The position numbers and the translations under genes are program-made. From contig JAWQEG010000166.1 in assembly GCA_033782935.1 (NCBI GenBank), positions 1,144,001 through 1,208,000 on the forward strand: DNA of 64,000 bases. The letters run 5' to 3'. The notes beneath the pieces were generated by a model, which had not been told where the DNA came from, searched no databases, and was given only the letters and a program-made list of their open reading frames with translations. This stretch comes from Petrolisthes cinctipes. Taxonomy: Eukaryota > Arthropoda > Malacostraca > Decapoda > Porcellanidae. This document shows, piece by piece, positions 27,821 to 40,814 of this stretch; position 1 is the first letter of the stretch, and each line of letters opens with the position of its first letter.

Positions 27821-27870
27821 TTTTGAGCCTGAATTTTTTTCAAAATATAGGCTCAAAAACATGCTAAAAA
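27821..27870. other. Left inversion breakpoint (orientation switch)
   Basis: Direct sequence stops in half A at gagcctgaattt (27,825-27,836) and inverted sequence starts at caaaatataggctc (27,841). They are joined through a run of seven T (27,834-27,840). Because halves A and B share tgttttgagcct, the junction forms an imperfect hairpin, with tgttttgagcct facing aggctcaaaaaca around a short T-rich loop. The flank before the switch (actaagtaggc, cagatcacttctggg) matches the sequence next to the monomer type at the other breakpoint. Confidence 0.88.
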
Positions 27871-27970
27871 TCGATATTTTAAGTGTCCAAAGTCGATATG
27901 TGCTAGCATCATATGTACCCGTTTATATCTCAAATCCAGGCTCAAAACACCCGAAAATTCGATATTTTTA

Positions 27971-30900
27971 GGTCCCAGAAGCGATCTGTACATTCCTACT
28001 CCTAGTTAAAGTATTTTCAAAATACAGGCCCAAAACATGCTGAAAATCGATATTTTAGGTGCCCAAAGTCAATATGTGCATGCATCTTCTGTACCCGTTT
28101 ATATCTCAAATTCAGGCTCAAAACACCCGAAAATTCGATATTTTGGGGTCCCAGAAGCGATCTGTACATGCCTACTCAGTGCTAGAATATTTTCAAAATA
28201 TAGGCCCAAAACATGCTAAAAATCGATATTTTAGGTGCCCAAAGTCGATATCTCATATTTAGGTCCAAAACACTCAAAAACTCGATATTTTGGGATCCCA
28301 GAAGCGATCTGTACATGCCTACTCAGTGCTAGAATGTTTTCAAAATACAGGCCCAAAATATGCTGAAAATCGATATTTTAAGTGTCCAAAGTCGATATGT
28401 GCATGCATCTTCTGTACCCGTTTATATCTCAAATTCAGGCTCAAAACACCCGAAAATTCGGTATTTTTGGGTCCCAGAAGCGATCTGTACATCCCTACTC
28501 CTAATTAGAATGTTTTCAAGATACAGACCCAAAACATGCTCAAAATTGATATTTTAGGTTCCCAAAAGTCGATATGTGTATGCATCTTCTGTACCCGTTT
28601 ATATCTCAAATTCAGGCTCAAAACACCCGAAAATTCGATCTTTTTGGGTCCCAGAAGCGATCAGTATGTGCCTACTCAGTGCTAGAATTTTTTCAAAATA
28701 TAGGCTCAAAACATGCTAAAAATCGATATTTTAAGTGTCCAAAGTCGATATGTGCATGCATCATCTGTACCAGTTTATATCTCAAATTCAGGCTCAAAAC
28801 ACCCGAAAATTCGATATTTTGGGGTCCCAGAAGTAATCTGTCCATGCCTACTTAGTGCTAGAATATTTTCAAAATAATGGCCCAAAACATGATAAAAATC
28901 GATATTTTAGGTGCCCAAAGTCGATATTTCAAATTCAGGCTAAAAACACCCTAAAATTCGATATTTTGGGGTCCCAGAAGCGAACTGTACATGCCTACTC
29001 CGTGTTAGAGTATTTTCAAAATACAGGCTCAAAACATACTGAAAATCGATCTTTTAGGTGCCTCAAAGTCGATATGTAAATGCATCTTCTGTACCCGTTT
29101 ATATCCCAAATTTAACCTTAAAACACCCGTAAATTCGATATTTTTGGGTCCCAGAAGCGATCTGTACAGGCACTCAGTGCTAGAATTTTTTCAAAATATA
29201 GGCTCAAAACATGCTAAAAATCGATATTTTAAGTGTCCAAAGTCGATATGTGCATGCATCATCTGTACCCGTTTATATCTTAAAGTCAGGCTCAAAACAC
29301 CCGAAAATTCGATATTTTGGGGTCCCAGAAGCGATCTGTACATGCCTTCTCAGTGCTAGAATATTTTCAAAATATAGGGCCAAAACATGCAAAAAATCGA
29401 TATTTTATTTGCCCAAAAGTCGATATGTGCATGCATCTTCTGTACCCTTTTATATCTCAAATTCAGGCTCAAAACACCCGAAAATTCGATATTTTGGGGT
29501 CCCAGAAGCGAATCTGTACATGCCTACTCCATGTTAGAGTATTTTTAATATACAGGCCCAAAACATACTGAAAATCGATCTTTTAGGTGCCCAAAAGTCG
29601 ATATGTGGATGCATCATCTGTACCCGTTTATATCTCAAATTCAGGCTCAAAACACCTGAAAATTCGATATTTTGGGGTCCCAGAAGTGATCTGTCCATGC
29701 CTACTTAGTGCTAGAATATTTTCAAAATATAGGCCCAAAACATGCTAAAAATCGATATTTTAGGTGCACAAAGTCGATATCTCAAATTTAGGCCCAAAAC
29801 ACCCTAAAATTCGATATTTTAGGGTTCCAGAAGCGAACTGTACATGCCTACTCCGTGTTAGAGTATTTTCAAAATACAGGCCCAAAACATACTGAAAATC
29901 AATCTTTTAGGAGCCCAAAAGTCGATATGTGCATGCATCTTCTGTACCCGTTTATATCTCAAATTCAGGCTCCAAACACCCGAAAATTCGATATTTTGGG
30001 GTTCCAGAAGCGATCTGTACATGCCTACTCAGATGCAGGCCCAAAACATGCTAAACATCGATATTTTAGGTACCCAAATTGAACATGTGTATGCATCTTC
30101 TGCACTCGTTTATATCTCAAATTCAACTTCAAAACACTCGAAAATTCGATAATTTTTGGTCCCAGAAGCGATCTCTACATGTATAGTCAGTGCTAGAATG
30201 TTTTCAAAATACAGGCTCAAAACATGCTAAAAATCGATATTTTAAGTGTCCAAAGTCGATATGTGCATGCATCTTCTGTACCCGTTTATATCTCAAATTC
30301 AGGCTCAAAACACCCGAAAATTCGATATTTTTGGGTCCCAGAAGCAATCTGTACATGCCTAGTCCTAGTTAGAGTATTTTCAAAATACAGGCCCAAAACA
30401 TGCTGAAAATCGATATTTTAGGTGCCCAAAGTCAATATGTGCATGCATCTTCTGTACCCGTTTATATCTCAAATTCAGACTCAAAACACCCGAAAATTCG
30501 GTATTTTTGGGTCCCAGAAGCGATCTGTACATCCCTACTTCTAGTTAGAATGTTTTCAAGATACAGACCCAAAACATGCTCAAAATCGATATTTTAGGTG
30601 CACAAAAGTCGATATGTGCATGCATCTTCTGTACCCGTTTATATCTCAAATTCAGGCTCAAAACACCCGAAAATTCGATATTTTGGGGTCCCTGAAGTGA
30701 TCTGTACTTAGTGCTAGAATATTTTCAAAATATAAGCCCAAAACATGCTAAAAATCGATATTTTAGGTCCTTAAAATCGATATCTCAAATTCAGGCCCAA
30801 AACACCCGAAAATTCGATATGTTGGGGTCCCAGAAGCGATCTGTACATGCCTACTCAGTGCTAGAATATTTTCAAAATACAGGCCCAAAACATACTGAAA

Positions 30901-33900
30901 ATCGATCTTTTAGGTGCCCAAAAGTCGATATGTGCATGCATCTTCTGTACCCGTTTATATCTCAAATTCAGGCTCCAAACACCCGAAAATTCGATATTTC
31001 GGGGTCCCAGAAGCGATCTGTGCTTGCCTACTCAGATGCAGGCCCAAAACATGCTGAAAATCGATATTTTAGGTGCCCAAAGTCAACATGTGTATGCATC
31101 TTCTGCACTCGTTTATATCTCAAATTCAACCTCAAAACACCTGAAAATGTGATAATTTTGGGTCCAAGAAGCGATCTGTACATGTCTAGTCAGTGCTAGA
31201 ATGTTTTCAAAATATAGGCTCAGAACATGCTAAAAATCGATATTGTAAGTGTCCAAATTCGATATGTGCATGCATCTTCTGTACCCGTTTATATCTCAAA
31301 TTCAGGCTCAAAACACCAGAAAATCCGATATTTTTGGGTCCCACAAGCGATCTGTACATGCCTACTCCTAGTTAGAATGTTTTCAAGATACAAACCCAAA
31401 ACATGCTCAAAATCGATATTTTAGGTGCCCAAAAGTCGATATGTGCATGCATCTTCTGTACCCTTTTATGTCTCAAATTCAGGCTCAAAACACCCGAAAA
31501 TTCGATATTTTGGGGTCCCAGAATCGATCTGTACATGCCTACTCAGTGCTAGAATATTTTCAAAATATAGGCCCAAAACATTCTAAAAATCGATATTTTA
31601 GGTGCCCAAAGTCGATATTTTAAATTCAGGCAAAAAACACCCAAAAATTCGATATTTTGGGGTCCCAGAAGCGATCTGTACATTCCTACTCCTAGTTAAA
31701 GTATTTTCAAAATACAGGCCCAAAACATGCTGAAAATCGATATTTTAGGTGCCCAAAGTCAATATGTGCATGCATCTTCTGTACCCGTTTATATCTCAAA
31801 TTCAGGCTCAAAACACCCGAAAATTCGATATTTTGGGGTCCCAGAAGCGATCTGTACATGCCTACTCAGTGCTAGAATATTTTCAAAATATAGGCCCAAA
31901 ACATGCTAAAAATCGATATTTTAGGTGCCCAAAGTCGATATCTCAAATTTAGGTCCAAAACACTCAAAAACTCGATATTTTGGGGTCCCAGAAGCGATCT
32001 GTACATGCCTACTCAGTGCTAGAATGTTTTCAAAATACAGGCCCAAAATATGCTGAAAATCGATATTTTAAGTGTCCAAAGTCGATATGTGCATGCATCT
32101 TCTGTACCCGTTTATATCTCAAATTCAGGCTCAAAACACCCGAAAATTCGGTATTTTTGGGTCCCAGAAGCGATCTGTACATCCCTACTCCTAATTAGAA
32201 TGTTTTCAAGATACAGACCCAAAACATGCTCAAAATTGATATTTTAGGTTCCCAAAAGTCGATATGTGTATGCATCTTCTGTACCCGTTTATATCTCAAA
32301 TTCAGGCTCAAAACACCCGAAAATTCGATCTTTTTGGGTCCCAGAAGCGATCAGTATGTGCCTACTCAGTGCTAGAATTTTTTCAAAATATAGGCTCAAA
32401 ACATGCTAAAAATCGATATTTTAAGTGTCCAAAGTCGATATGTGCATGCATCATCTGTACCAGTTTATATCTCAAATTCAGGCTCAAAACACCCGAAAAT
32501 TCGATATTTTGGGGTCCCAGAAGTAATCTGTCCATGCCTACTTAGTGCTAGAATATTTTCAAAATAATGGCCCAAAACATGATAAAAATCGATATTTTAG
32601 GTGCCCAAAGTCGATATTTCAAATTCAGGCCCAAAACACCCTAAAATTCGATATTTTGGGGTCCCAGAAGCGAACTGTACATGCCTACTCCGTGTTAGAG
32701 TATTTTCAAAATACAGGCTCAAAACATACTGAAAATCGATCTTTTAGGTGCCTTAAAGTCGATATGTAAATGCATCTTCTGTACCCGTTTATATCCCAAA
32801 TTTAACCTTAAAACACCCGTAAATTCGATATTTTTGGGTCCCAGAAGCGATCTGTACATGCCTACTCAGTGCTAGAATTTTTTCAAAATATAGGCTCAAA
32901 ACATGCTAAAAATCGATATTTTAAGTGTCCAAAGTCGATATGTGCATGCATCATCTGTACCCGTTTATATCTTAAAGTCAGGCTCAAAACACCCGAAAAT
33001 TCGATATTTTGGGGTCCCAGAAGCGATCTGTACATGCCTTCTCAGTGCTAGAATATTTTCAAAATATAGGGCCAAAACATGCAAAAAATCGATATTTTAT
33101 TTGCCCAAAAGTCGATATGTGCATGCATCTTCTGTACCCTTTTATATCTCAAATTCAGGCTCAAAACACCCGAAAATTCGATATTTTGGGGTCCCAGAAG
33201 CGAATCTGTACATGCCTACTCCATGTTAGAGTATTTTTAATATACAGGCCCAAAACATACTGAAAATCGATCTTTTAGGTGCCCAAAAGTCGATATGTGG
33301 ATGCATCATCTGTACCCGTTTATATCTCAAATTCAGGCTCAAAACACCTGAAAATTCGATATTTTGGGGTCCCAGAAGTGATCTGTCCATGCCTACTTAG
33401 TGCTAGAATATTTTCAAAATATAGGCCCAAAACATGCTAAAAATCGATATTTTAGGTGCACAAAGTCGATATCTCAAATTTAGGCCCAAAACACCCTAAA
33501 ATTCGATATTTTAGGGTTCCAGAAGCGAACTGTACATGCCTACTCCGTGTTAGAGTATTTTCAAAATACAGGCCCAAAACATACTGAAAATCAATCTTTT
33601 AGGAGCCCAAAAGTCGATATGTGCATGCATCTTCTGTACCCGTTTATATCTCAAATTCAGGCTCCAAACACCCGAAAATTCGATATTTTGGGGTTCCAGA
33701 AGCGATCTGTACATGCCTACTCAGATGCAGGCCCAAAACATGCTAAACATCGATATTTTAGGTACCCAAATTGAACATGTGTATGCATCTTCTGCACTCG
33801 TTTATATCTCAAATTCAACTTCAAAACACTCGAAAATTCGATAATTTTTGGTCCCAGAAGCGATCTCTACATGTATAGTCAGTGCTAGAATGTTTTCAAA

Positions 33901-35362
33901 ATACAGGCTCAAAACATGCTAAAAATCGATATTTTAAGTGTCCAAAGTCGATATGTGCATGCATCTTCTGTACCCGTTTATATCTCAAATTCAGGCTCAA
34001 AACACCCGAAAATTCGATATTTTTGGGTCCCAGAAGCAATCTGTACATGCCTAGTCCTAGTTAGAGTATTTTCAAAATACAGGCCCAAAACATGCTGAAA
34101 ATCGATATTTTAGGTGCCCAAAGTCAATATGTGCATGCATCTTCTGTACCCGTTTATATCTCAAATTCAGACTCAAAACACCCGAAAATTCGGTATTTTT
34201 GGGTCCCAGAAGCGATCTGTACATCCCTACTTCTAGTTAGAATGTTTTCAAGATACAGACCCAAAACATGCTCAAAATCGATATTTTAGGTGCACAAAAG
34301 TCGATATGTGCATGCATCTTCTGTACCCGTTTATATCTCAAATTCAGGCTCAAAACACCCGAAAATTCGATATTTTGGGGTCCCAGAAGTGATCTGTACT
34401 TAGTGCTAGAATATTTTCAAAATATAAGCCCAAAACATGCTAAAAATCGATATTTTAGGTCCTTAAAATCGATATCTCAAATTCAGGCCCAAAACACCCG
34501 AAAATTCGATATGTTGGGGTCCCAGAAGCGATCTGTACATGCCTACTCAGTGCTAGAATATTTTCAAAATACAGGCCCAAAACATACTGAAAATCGATCT
34601 TTTAGGTGCCCAAAAGTCGATATGTGCATGCATCTTCTGTACCCGTTTATATCTCAAATTCAGGCTCCAAACACCCGAAAATTCGATATTTCGGGGTCCC
34701 AGAAGCGATCTGTGCTTGCCTACTCAGATGCAGGCCCAAAACATGCTGAAAATCGATATTTTAGGTGCCCAAAGTCAACATGTGTATGCATCTTCTGCAC
34801 TCGTTTATATCTCAAATTCAACCTCAAAACACCTGAAAATTTGATAATTTTGGGTCCAAGAAGCGATCTGTACATGTCTAGTCAGTGCTAGAATGTTTTC
34901 AAAATATAGGCTCAGAACATGCTAAAAATCGATATTGTAAGTGTCCAAATTCGATATGTGCATGCATCTTCTGTACCCGTTTATATCTCAAATTCAGGCT
35001 CAAAACACCAGAAAATCCGATATTTTTGGGTCCCAGAAGCGATCTGTACATGCCTACTCCTAGTTAGAATGTTTTCAAGATACAAACCCAAAACATGCTC
35101 AAAATCGATATTTTAGGTGCCCAAAAGTCGATATGTGCATGCATCTTCTGTACCCTTTTATGTCTCAAATTCAGGCTCAAAACACCCGAAAATTCGATAT
35201 TTTGGGGTCCCAGAATCGATCTGTACATGCCTACTCAGTGCTAGAATATTTTCAAAATATAGGCCCAAAACATTCTAAAAATCGATATTTTAGGTGCCCA
35301 AAGTCGATATTTTAAATTCAGGCAAAAAACACCCAAAAATTCGATATTTTGGGGTCCCAGAA
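27971..35362 (-). repeat. 3,690-bp tandem duplication in the inverted segment
   Basis: Copies at about 27,971-31,660 and 31,661-35,362. Landmarks match at 3,690 bp (28,037/31,727, 28,574/32,264) and, after a 2-bp loss in the first copy near 29,168 (tacaggcactcag against tacatgcctactcag), at 3,692 bp (30,190/33,882, 31,441/35,133). Shared rare variants include gatcagtatgtgcc, gcgaatctgtacatg, tttatttgcccaaaag and ctctacatgtatagtc. Only a handful of differences were seen, so the event is probably recent. Confidence 0.87.
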
Positions 35363-35370
35363 GCGAACTG

Positions 35371-38300
35371 TACATGCCTATTCCGTGTTAGAGTATTTTC
35401 AAAATACAGGCCCAAAAACATACTGAAATTCGATCTTTTAGGTGCCCAAAAGTCGATATGTGCATGCATCTTCTGTACCCGTTTATATCTCAAATTCAGG
35501 TTCAAAACACCCGAAAACTCGATATTTTGGGGTCCCAGAAGCGATCTGTACTTTCTTACTCCGTGTTAGAGTATTTTCAAAATACAGGCCCAAAACAAGC
35601 TAAAAATCGATATTTTAGGTGACCAAAGTCAACATGTGTATGCATCTTCTGCACCCGTTTATATCCCAAATTCAACCTCAAAACACCCGAAAATTCGATA
35701 ATTTTGGGTCCCAGAAGCGATCTGTACCTGCCTACTCAGTGCTAGAATTTTTTCAAAATATAAGCTCAAAACATGCTAAAAATCGATATTTTAAGTGTCA
35801 AAAGTCCATATGTACATGCATCATCTGTACCCGTTTATATCTCAAATTTAGGCTCAAAACACCCGAAAATTCGATATTTTGGGGTCCCAGAAGTGATCTG
35901 TACATGCCTACTTAGTGCTAAAATATTTTCAAAATATAGGCCCAAAACATGCTAAAAATCGATATTTCAGGTCCCCAAAGTCGATATCTCAAATTTAGGC
36001 CCAAAACACCCGAAAATTCGATATTTTGGGGTCCCAGAAGCGAACTGTACATGCCTACTCCGTGTTAGAGTATTTTCAAAATACAGGCTCAAAACATACT
36101 GAAAATCGATCTTTTAGGTGCCCAAATGTCGATATGTAAATGCATCTTCTGTACCCGTTTACATCCCAAATTTAACCTCAAAACACCCGAAAATTCGATA
36201 TTTTTGGGTCCCAGAAGCGATCTGTACATGCCTACTCAGTGCTAGAATTTTTTCAAAATATAGGCTCAAAACATGCTAAAAATCGATATTTTAAGTGTCC
36301 AAAGTCGATATGTGCATGCATCATCTGTACCCGTTTACATCCCAAATTTAACCTCAAAACACCTGAAAAATCGATATTTTGGGGTCCCAGATGCGATCTG
36401 TACATGCCTACTCAGTGCTAGAATATTTTCAAAATATAGGCTCAAAACATGCTAAAAATCTATATTTTAAGTGTCCAAATTCGATATGTGCATGCATCAT
36501 CTGTACCCGTTTATATCTCAAATTCCGGCTCAAAACACCCGAAAATTCGATATTTTGGGGTCCCAGAAGCGATCTGTACATGCCTACTCAGTGCTAGAAT
36601 ATATTCAAAATATACGCCCAAAACATGCTAAAAATCGATATTTTAGGTGACCAATGTCGATATCTCAAATTCAGGTCCAAAACACCCAAAAACTCGATAT
36701 TTTGGTGTCCCAGAAGCGATCTGTACATGCTTACTCAGTGCTAGAATGTTTTCAAAATACAGGCCCAAAACATACTGAAAATCGATATTTTAAGTGTCAA
36801 AGTTGATATCTCAAATTCAGGCCAAAAACACCCAAAAATTCGATATTTTGGGGTCCCAGAAGCGATCGGTACATGCCAACTCCGTGTTAGAGTATTTTCA
36901 ATATACAGGCCTAAAACATACTGAAAATCGATCATTTACGTGCCCAAAAGTCGATATGTGGATGCATCTTCTGTACCCGTTTATATCTCAAATTCAGGCT
37001 CAAAACACACGAAAATTCGATATTTTTGGGTCCCAGAAGCGATCTGTACATGCCTACTCAGTGCTAGAATTTTTTCAAAATATAGGCTCAAAACATGCTA
37101 AAAATCTATATTTTAAGTGTCCAAAGTCTATATGTGCATGCATCATCTGTACCCGTTTATATCTCAAATTCAGGCTCAAAACGCCCGAAAATTCGATATT
37201 TTGGGGTCCCAGAAGTGATCTGTACATGCCTACTTAGTGCTAGAATATTTTCAAAATATAGGCCCAAAACATGCTAAAAATCGATATTTTTGGTGCCCAA
37301 AGTCGATATCTCAAATTCAGGCCCAAAACACCCTAAAATTCGATATTTTTGGGTCCCAGAAGAGAACTGTACATGCCTATTCCGTGTTAGAGTATTTTCA
37401 AAATACAGGCCCAAAAACATACTGAAATTCGATCTTTTAGGTGCCCAAAAGTCGATATGTGCATGCATCTTCTGTACCCGTTTATATCTCAAATTCAGGT
37501 TCAAAACACCCGAAAACTCGATATTTTGGGGTCCCAGAAGCGATCTGTACTTTCTTACTCCGTGTTAGAGTATTTTCAAAATACAGGCCCAAAACAAGCT
37601 AAAAATCGATATTTTAGGTGACCAAAGTCAACATGTGTATGCATCTTCTGCACCCGTTTTTATCCCAAATTCAGGCTCAAAACACCCGAAAATTCGATAA
37701 TTTTGGGTCCCAGAAGCGATCTGTACATGCCTACTCAGTGCTAGAATTTTTTCAAAATATAAGCTCAAAACATGCTAAAAATCGATATTTTAAGTGTCAA
37801 AAGTCCATATGTACATACATCATCTGTACCCGTTTATATCTCAAATTTAGTCTCAAAACACCCGAAAATTCGATATTTTGGGGTCCCAGAAGTGATCTGT
37901 ACATGCCTACTTAGTGCTAAAATATTTTCAAAATATAGGCCCAAAACATGCTAAAAATCGATATTTCAGGTCCCCAAAGTCGATATCTCAAATTTAGGCC
38001 CAAAACACCCGAAAATTCGATATTTTGGGGTCCCAGAAGCGAACTGTACATGCCTACTCCGTGTTAGAGTATTTTCAAAATACAGGCTCAAAACATACTG
38101 AAAATCGATCTTTTAGGTGCCCAAATGTCGATATGTAAATGCATCTTCTGTACCCGTTTACATCCCAAATTTAACCTCAAAACACCCGAAAATTCGATAT
38201 TATTGGGTCCCAGAAGCGATCTGTACATGCCTACTCAGTGCTAGAATTTTTTCAAAATATAGGCTCAAAACATGCTAAAAATCGATATTTTAAGTGTCCA

Positions 38301-39368
38301 AAGTCGATATGTGCATGCATCATCTGTACCCGTTTACATCCCAAATTTAACCTCAAAACACCCGAAAAATCGATATTTTGGGGTCCCAGAAGCGATCTGT
38401 ACATGCCTACTCAGTGCTAGAATATTTTCAAAATATAGGCTCAAAACATGCTAAAAATCTATATTTTAAGTGTCCAAAGTCGATATGTGCATGCATCATC
38501 TGTACCCGTTTATATCTCAAATCCAGGCTCAAAACACCCGAAAATTCGATATTTTGGGGTCCCAGAAGCGATCTGTACATGCCTACTCAGTGCTAGAATA
38601 TATTCAAAATATAGGCCCAAAACATGCTAAAAATCGATATTTTAGGTGACCAATGTCGATATCTCAAATTCAGGTCCAAAACACCCAAAAACTCGATATT
38701 TTGGTGTCCCAGAAGCGATCTGTACATGCTTACTCAGTGCTAGAATGTTTTCAAAATACAGGCCCAAAACATACTGAAAATCGATATTTTAAGTGTCAAA
38801 GTTGATATCTCAAATTCAGGCCAAAAACACCCAAAAATTCGATATTTTGGGGTCCCAGAAGCAATCGGTACATGCCAACTCCGTGTTAGAGTATTTTCAT
38901 TATACAGGCCCAAAACATACTGAAAATCGATCATTTAGGTGCCCAAAAGTCGATATGTGGATGCATCTTCTGTACCCGTTTATATCTCAAATTCAGGCTC
39001 AAAACACACGAAAATTCGATATTTTTGGGTCCCAGAAGCGATCTGTACATGCCTACTCAGTGCTAGAATTTTTTCAAAATATAGGCTCAAAACATGCTAA
39101 AAATCTATATTTTAAGTGTCCAAAGTCGATATGTGCATGCATCATCTGTACCCGTTTATATCTCAAATTCAGGCTCAAAACGCCCGAAAATTCGATATTT
39201 TGGGGTCCCAGAAGTGATCTGTACATGCCTACTTAGTGCTAGAATATTTTCAAAATATAGGCCCAAAACATGCTAAAAATCGATATTTTTGGTGCCCAAA
39301 GTCGATATCTCAAAATCAGGCCGAAAACACCCTAAAATTCGATATTTTTGGGTCCCAGAAGCGAACTG
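35371..39368 (-). repeat. 1,999-bp tandem duplication in the inverted segment
   Basis: Copies at about 35,371-37,369 and 37,370-39,368, with matching landmarks at 1,999 bp (35,619/37,618, 36,239/38,238, 36,794/38,793). Shared variants include tactttcttactccg, gtcaaaagtccatatg, tttacatcccaaattt and gatcggtacatgccaac or its close form. They begin at the M5-like junction tacatgcctattccgtg, which recurs a third time at 39,369 before the sequence departs. Confidence 0.87.
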
Positions 39369-40814
39369 TACATGCCTATTCCGTGTTAGAGCATTTTCAA
39401 AATACAGGCCCAAAACATACTGAAAATCGATCTTTTAGATGCCCAAAAGTCGATATGTGCATGCATCTTCTGTACCCGTTTATATCTCAAATTCAGGCTC
39501 CAAACACCCGAAAATTCGATATTTTGGGGTCCCAGAAGCGATCTGTACATGCCTACTTCTAGTTAGAGTATTTTCAAAATACAGGCCCAAAACATGCTGA
39601 AAATCGATATTTTAGGTGCCCAAAGTCAATATGCGCATTCATCTTCTGTACCCGTTTATATCTCAAATTCAGGCTCAAAACAACCGAAAATTCGGTATTT
39701 TTGGGTCGTAGAAGCGATCTGTACATCCCTACTCCTAGTTAGAATGTTTTCAAGATACAGACCCAAAATATGCTCAAAATCGATATTTTAGGTGCCCAAA
39801 AGTCGATATGTGCATGCATCTTCTGTACCCGTTTATATCTCAAATTCAGGCTCCAAACACCCGAAAATTCGATATTTTGGGGTCCCAGAAGCGATCTGTA
39901 CATGCCTACTCAGTGCTAGAATATTTTCAAAATATAGGCCCAAAACATGCTAAAAATCGATATTTTAGGTGCCCAAAGTCGATATCTCAAATTCAGGCCC
40001 AAAACACCCGAAAATTCGATATTTTGGGGTCCCAGAAGCGAACTGTACATGCCTACTCCGTGTTAGAGTATTTTCAATATACAGGACCAAAACATACTGA
40101 AAATCGATCTTTTAAGTGCCCAAAAGTCGATATGTGCATGCATCTTCTGTACCCATTTATATCTCAAATTCAGGCTCAAAACACCCGAAAATTCGATATT
40201 CTGCGGTCCCAGAAGCGATCTGTACATGCCTACTCAGATGCAGGCCCAAAACATGCTGAAAATCGATATTTTAGATGCCCAAAGTCAACATGTGTATGCA
40301 TATTCTGCACTCGTTTATATCTCAAATTCAACCTCAAATCACCCGAAAATTTGATAATTTTGGGTCCCAGAAGCGATCTGTACATGCCTACTCAGTGCTA
40401 GAATATTTTCAAAATATAGGCCCAAAACATGCTAAAAATCGATAGTTTAGGTGCCAAAAAGTCGATATTTCAAATTCAGGCCCAAAACACCCGAAAATTC
40501 GATATTTTGGGGTCCCAGAAGCGAACTGTACATGCCTACTCCGTGTTAGAGTATTTTCAAAATACAGGCCCAAAACATACTGAAAATCGATCCTTTAGGT
40601 GCCCAAAAGTAGATATGTGCATGCATCTTCTGTACCCGTTTATATCTCAAATTCAGGCTCCAAACACCCGAAAATTCGATATTTTGGGGTCCCAGAAGTG
40701 ATCTGTACATGTCTAGTCAGTGCTAGAATGTTTTCAAAATATATGGTCAAAACATGCTAAAAATCGATATTTTAAGTGTCCAAAGTCGATATGTGCATGC
40801 ATCTTCTGTACCCG
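39369..40814 (-). repeat. Inverted satellite monomers between duplications
   Basis: Regular monomers with anchor spacings 177, 147, 177, 158, 148, 177 and 176 bp from 39,721 to 40,881. Read on the minus strand, this segment shows the M4-M5-M1-M2 order. Part of it (about 40,429-40,700) resembles 48,006-48,278. No gene. Confidence 0.85.

Larger units (their letters stand above)
1..27836 (+). repeat. Satellite array, left arm, direct orientation
   Basis: Uninterrupted tandem monomers, mostly 176 or 177 bp, with shorter 147- and 158-bp variants. I measured spacing from the recurring anchor catgtaca, found at 91, 268, 444, 578, 754, 902, 1079, 1255, 1409, 1586, 1733, 1910, 2086, 2233, 2409, 2585, 2743, 2920, 3067, 3244 and 3420. 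Recurring landmarks are tcgcttctgggacccc, gaattttcgggtgttttg, acgggtacagaagatgcatg and atcgatttttagcatg. No unique sequence, gene or transposon remnant was seen. Satellites of this size usually lie in centromeric or pericentromeric heterochromatin; that location is inference. The orientation in which gaattttcggg reads 5'->3' on the plus strand is called direct. Confidence 0.97.
23091..27836 (+). repeat. Satellite monomers to the inversion edge
   Basis: Continuous direct-orientation monomers without long duplications except the 486-bp one described separately. It contains the two direct-strand copies of the 13-bp-deleted variant cggagatcgcttccggg (about 24,656 and 26,300). The longest open frame of the window (255 codons, minus strand, 23,832-24,599) lies here; it is a repeat by-product, because its translation simply repeats the monomer reading several times in shifted frames. 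No gene is present. Confidence 0.85.

Noticed and set aside
27821..27870. Bacterial-type terminator or small-RNA hairpin at the T-run and inverted repeat
   Set aside because: It is the joint between oppositely oriented monomers; the T-run and dyad are explained by fusing half A to inverted half B.
27735..27971. 78-codon plus-strand open frame crossing the inversion edge as a possible fusion gene
   Set aside because: It is only open because the orientation switches inside it; both parts are satellite by-product frames.
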